Assembly (NCBI GenBank): GCA_030278955.1
Contig: JAOANR010000015.1
Span: 18,881,073-18,945,072, forward strand
DNA length: 64,000 bases
Direction: 5' to 3'
DNA from: Hygrophila difformis
Taxonomy: Eukaryota; Streptophyta; Magnoliopsida; Lamiales; Acanthaceae
The notes under the pieces are model-generated. The model had not been told where the DNA came from. It worked only from the letters and a program-made list of their open reading frames with translations, and searched no databases. The translations under genes and the position numbers were made by a program. This document shows positions 61,827 to 64,000 of the stretch, one piece after another (the stretch's first letter is position 1; each line of letters starts with the position of its first letter).

Positions 61827-64000
61827 TGTAACACCCCGGATTTGATAACCCAGGCCGGGATGCCACCGCCACACCTCCCTAGCAAGACACGGATTCTCCG
61901 AGCTTGCTAAAGAGATGCAAGGCTATAGGTATTGCAAAGAGTTTTTAAACAAGTCCGGAATTTATTTAAAAATAATAAAGTCTCATCCACACATAATAAT
62001 AATAATACTAATATATCGCAGCGGAAATAATAACATGGGCCGACATGGCCAAAACTCGGGTTTTACATGCCCGATATGCGAGTATCTTAAAAACGACAAA
62101 TCAATGTTTAAAAGAAATATCCCCCGAATGCACATGCTCATGCATTTTCTCCATACTTTGAAAAAAAAAAGAGAAACAACAATTTTATCAGTATTATAAA
62201 GTACTGAGTAAGTCGATCCTAACATAGCAATAAAGGGGTTTAATTTAATAATTAAAAATTTTACTCCTAAGCATGCATACAAGACACTCCATTTATCAAA
62301 TTAAAAACAAGAATTTAATTTGTATTCTTAAACATGCATTTAAATTTCATTAATAATAAATTAAGCATGGTATAAAATTTAAGACATAATTTAAATGCAT
62401 AATTTAAGACTTAAATAAATAAATACATAAAGAAAAAGGATTAAGTCTTTTAATTTCCCCCGTTACGTCACCACTCAATAATATTTAGTGTAGCCAGTCG
62501 TCCGGCGGCTGCAGCGGTTTCGTAAGTTTCTTGTGTAGCCGGTCGTCCGGCGGCCACAGCCGTATCTGCCATACCCAGTAACACTCCGGAGCCTCGGGAA
62601 ACCCGTACGGATATTCCCGAGGGTGTAGGCCATGTATCTCATGCCATTTTGGCGTACTTTTTCAATCAAGTATCTTGCGTCCATTATAAGCACGCCGAAA
62701 AAGGCTAGAGGGGCACCCTGCAGAGCACTCACCCTCTACCTAAGTATCCGATGTCGTTTCGATTTAGCGTAACGGGATTTTTCAAAAGTATAGATTTATC
62801 GTATTTCCAAGTTTCGACCGTTTGTTTCGAAATTTCAAAATCTCATCGATTTAAAATCGTTTGACGTCACAGTTTACGCCTTTTTAATTTAAAAATTCAT
62901 TTCAAGTCTGAAAAATCTGAAATTTTTATAGTGTATCAAAAACACCCTAACGAACAACTTTTATGTTTTAACGATATAGAAATAAGGTGAGGAAACATGT
63001 CAAAAATCGAGTTTACTACACAACCAATGCACTGTCAGGATTCAGTTTTGACACTGTTCAGAAAATCGACTTTTTGACATATCAAATGGACTCCAAAAAT
63101 TCTGAAATTGTAAATACACATACAAGACATGATTATCTACAACTTTCTAGATTGCAAAGACTAGATCGGACTCGAAATTATAGAAACATGCTCATCAAGT
63201 TCGGACATATGCACTGTCAGTTTTTCGAAAAAGTTTGAAATCACAGTTTCTGTTCGACGCGATTTGAGGTAGTAAAATTTGATGAAAATCTCTGAAATTT
63301 TTACATACATAGATTAATGTGTTAGGATCAAAAGTCTAGTTTTGAGTTTCTCGGTTTGAACTCTCGAAATAAGGGTTTAAACGGATTTCAGAAAACGTGC
63401 GAGTTGGGGTTTTTAGGTTCGATTTTTACGTTTCGTTATAAAGTCACTAATTCGGACGCCCCTAAGCGACCCGTATTGATACGAAACGAATCAGCTTACA
63501 GTGATAGAGTGTTTGGTCGTCCTAGGGTCGCTTGGCTTGTCCAAAATTGCCACAAACGGATCTACACACACGTTCTCCTTCTCCTTCGGCCACGAACGTG
63601 TTTGCAAGTCAAAGATCCGAAAGTTAGATTGAGGTTTTGAAATTGAAAACAAAGAAGGGACCTAATGTAAACCTTACAAATGATTCAAGGACTGAAATCC
63701 TTGATCTACACCCTTCCTTGGTCGTCGTTGGTTGCCGGAACTCGTCGGAAGGTCGCCGGAAAGTCGTCGGGAAGGTGTTTTGGCTTTGGGAGAGTTTCGG
63801 AGTGAGGAGTAAGTTTGAGAGACTGATTAAGGGGAGGAAATCAGTCAATAATCATCCTATAAGCCTTTCCCCTGACTGGGATTGGCTTTCCTTTGTCGGG
63901 GTCGGAAATTATGGTAATAAAATCGCTGAGATCACTCTTGGGCAGCTGTCTGCTGCTGTCCCGCGGGGTTGGCGCGCTGCCTTCAGGAACACCGTGCGGA
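61827..64000 (-). mobile_element. 5' LTR of the second chromovirus, cut by the window end
   Basis: It matches 50480-52650 with scattered differences, including a 5-bp loss near 63145 (CTTTCTAG versus CTTTTGTTTAG). U5 stem-loop at 61872-61917; repeated GGTCGTCCGGCGGC segments near 62485-62565. About 330 bp should lie beyond the window. Confidence 0.9.

Larger units (their letters stand above)
50480..64000 (-). mobile_element. Second Tekay-like chromovirus, split by a solo LTR, right end outside the window
   Basis: Minus-strand order: 5' LTR (from beyond 64000 to 61827), primer site, coiled-coil ORF, leader, gag (60682-60325, solo LTR, 57574-57000), zinc knuckles, protease, RT, RNase H, integrase, chromodomain (to 53275), conserved 3' region, polypurine tract, 3' LTR (52982-50480). 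It inserted into a LINE. The left flank ATCCT (50475-50479) is the candidate target duplication. The LTRs differ by a few percent by eye, so it is older than the first chromovirus. Confidence 0.85.

Overview
The window is a repeat-rich stretch of a nuclear genome from a seed plant. The evidence is the set of mobile element families: a Tekay/Del-type Ty3 chromovirus, a Sirevirus-like Ty1/copia element, an L1-type LINE with a DUF4283-like ORF1, tRNA-derived SINEs, Stowaway-like and hAT-like elements, and primer sites complementary to initiator tRNA-Met and tRNA-Asp. Short GT-AG introns are also present. The species cannot be told from the sequence. No intact ordinary host gene, rRNA gene or tRNA gene was found.

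Positions 1-32693 are a nest of minus-strand retrotransposons. The outermost is a Sirevirus-like copia element (5' LTR 31791-32693, decayed gag-pol below it). Its 3' part is interrupted at 26042/26043 by a large non-autonomous element of LARD type, which has LTRs of about 5.7 kb, a non-coding internal region (3422-5887), a tRNA-Asp primer site and no protein genes. The 5' LTR of that element is interrupted by a young chromovirus (10827-21347; 2.6-kb LTRs differing at about ten sites by eye). In this chromovirus gag, protease and half of reverse transcriptase are missing, and an antisense, intron-bearing plant-mobile-domain-like gene is present. Part of its internal region (8041-10826) and 1,060 bp of the target are duplicated on its left, an arrangement that simple insertion does not explain.

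Positions 32694-50479 are older sequence. They hold a broken EamA/SLC35F-type transporter gene split by a hAT element (which carries a SINE and a Stowaway), another hAT-like element, a SINE with a 10-bp target duplication, a second Stowaway-like element, two decayed copia elements, and the 5' half of a LINE.

Positions 50480-64000 are a second Tekay-like chromovirus that interrupts the LINE. Its gag is split by a solo LTR (57575-60324) with a clean 5-bp target duplication. Its protease has lost the catalytic Asp and its reverse transcriptase has lost the catalytic YVDD segment. Both chromoviruses carry a small coiled-coil ORF between the primer site and gag.

The most unusual signals are: repeated primer-site and polypurine modules in the LARD-like element; an array of seven stem-loops with an invariant loop and changing but still paired stems in the solo LTR; a covarying hairpin in the U5 end of all chromovirus LTRs; clusters of AATTCGAATT palindromes in the LARD LTR; and the antisense gene plus coiled-coil ORF in the chromovirus.
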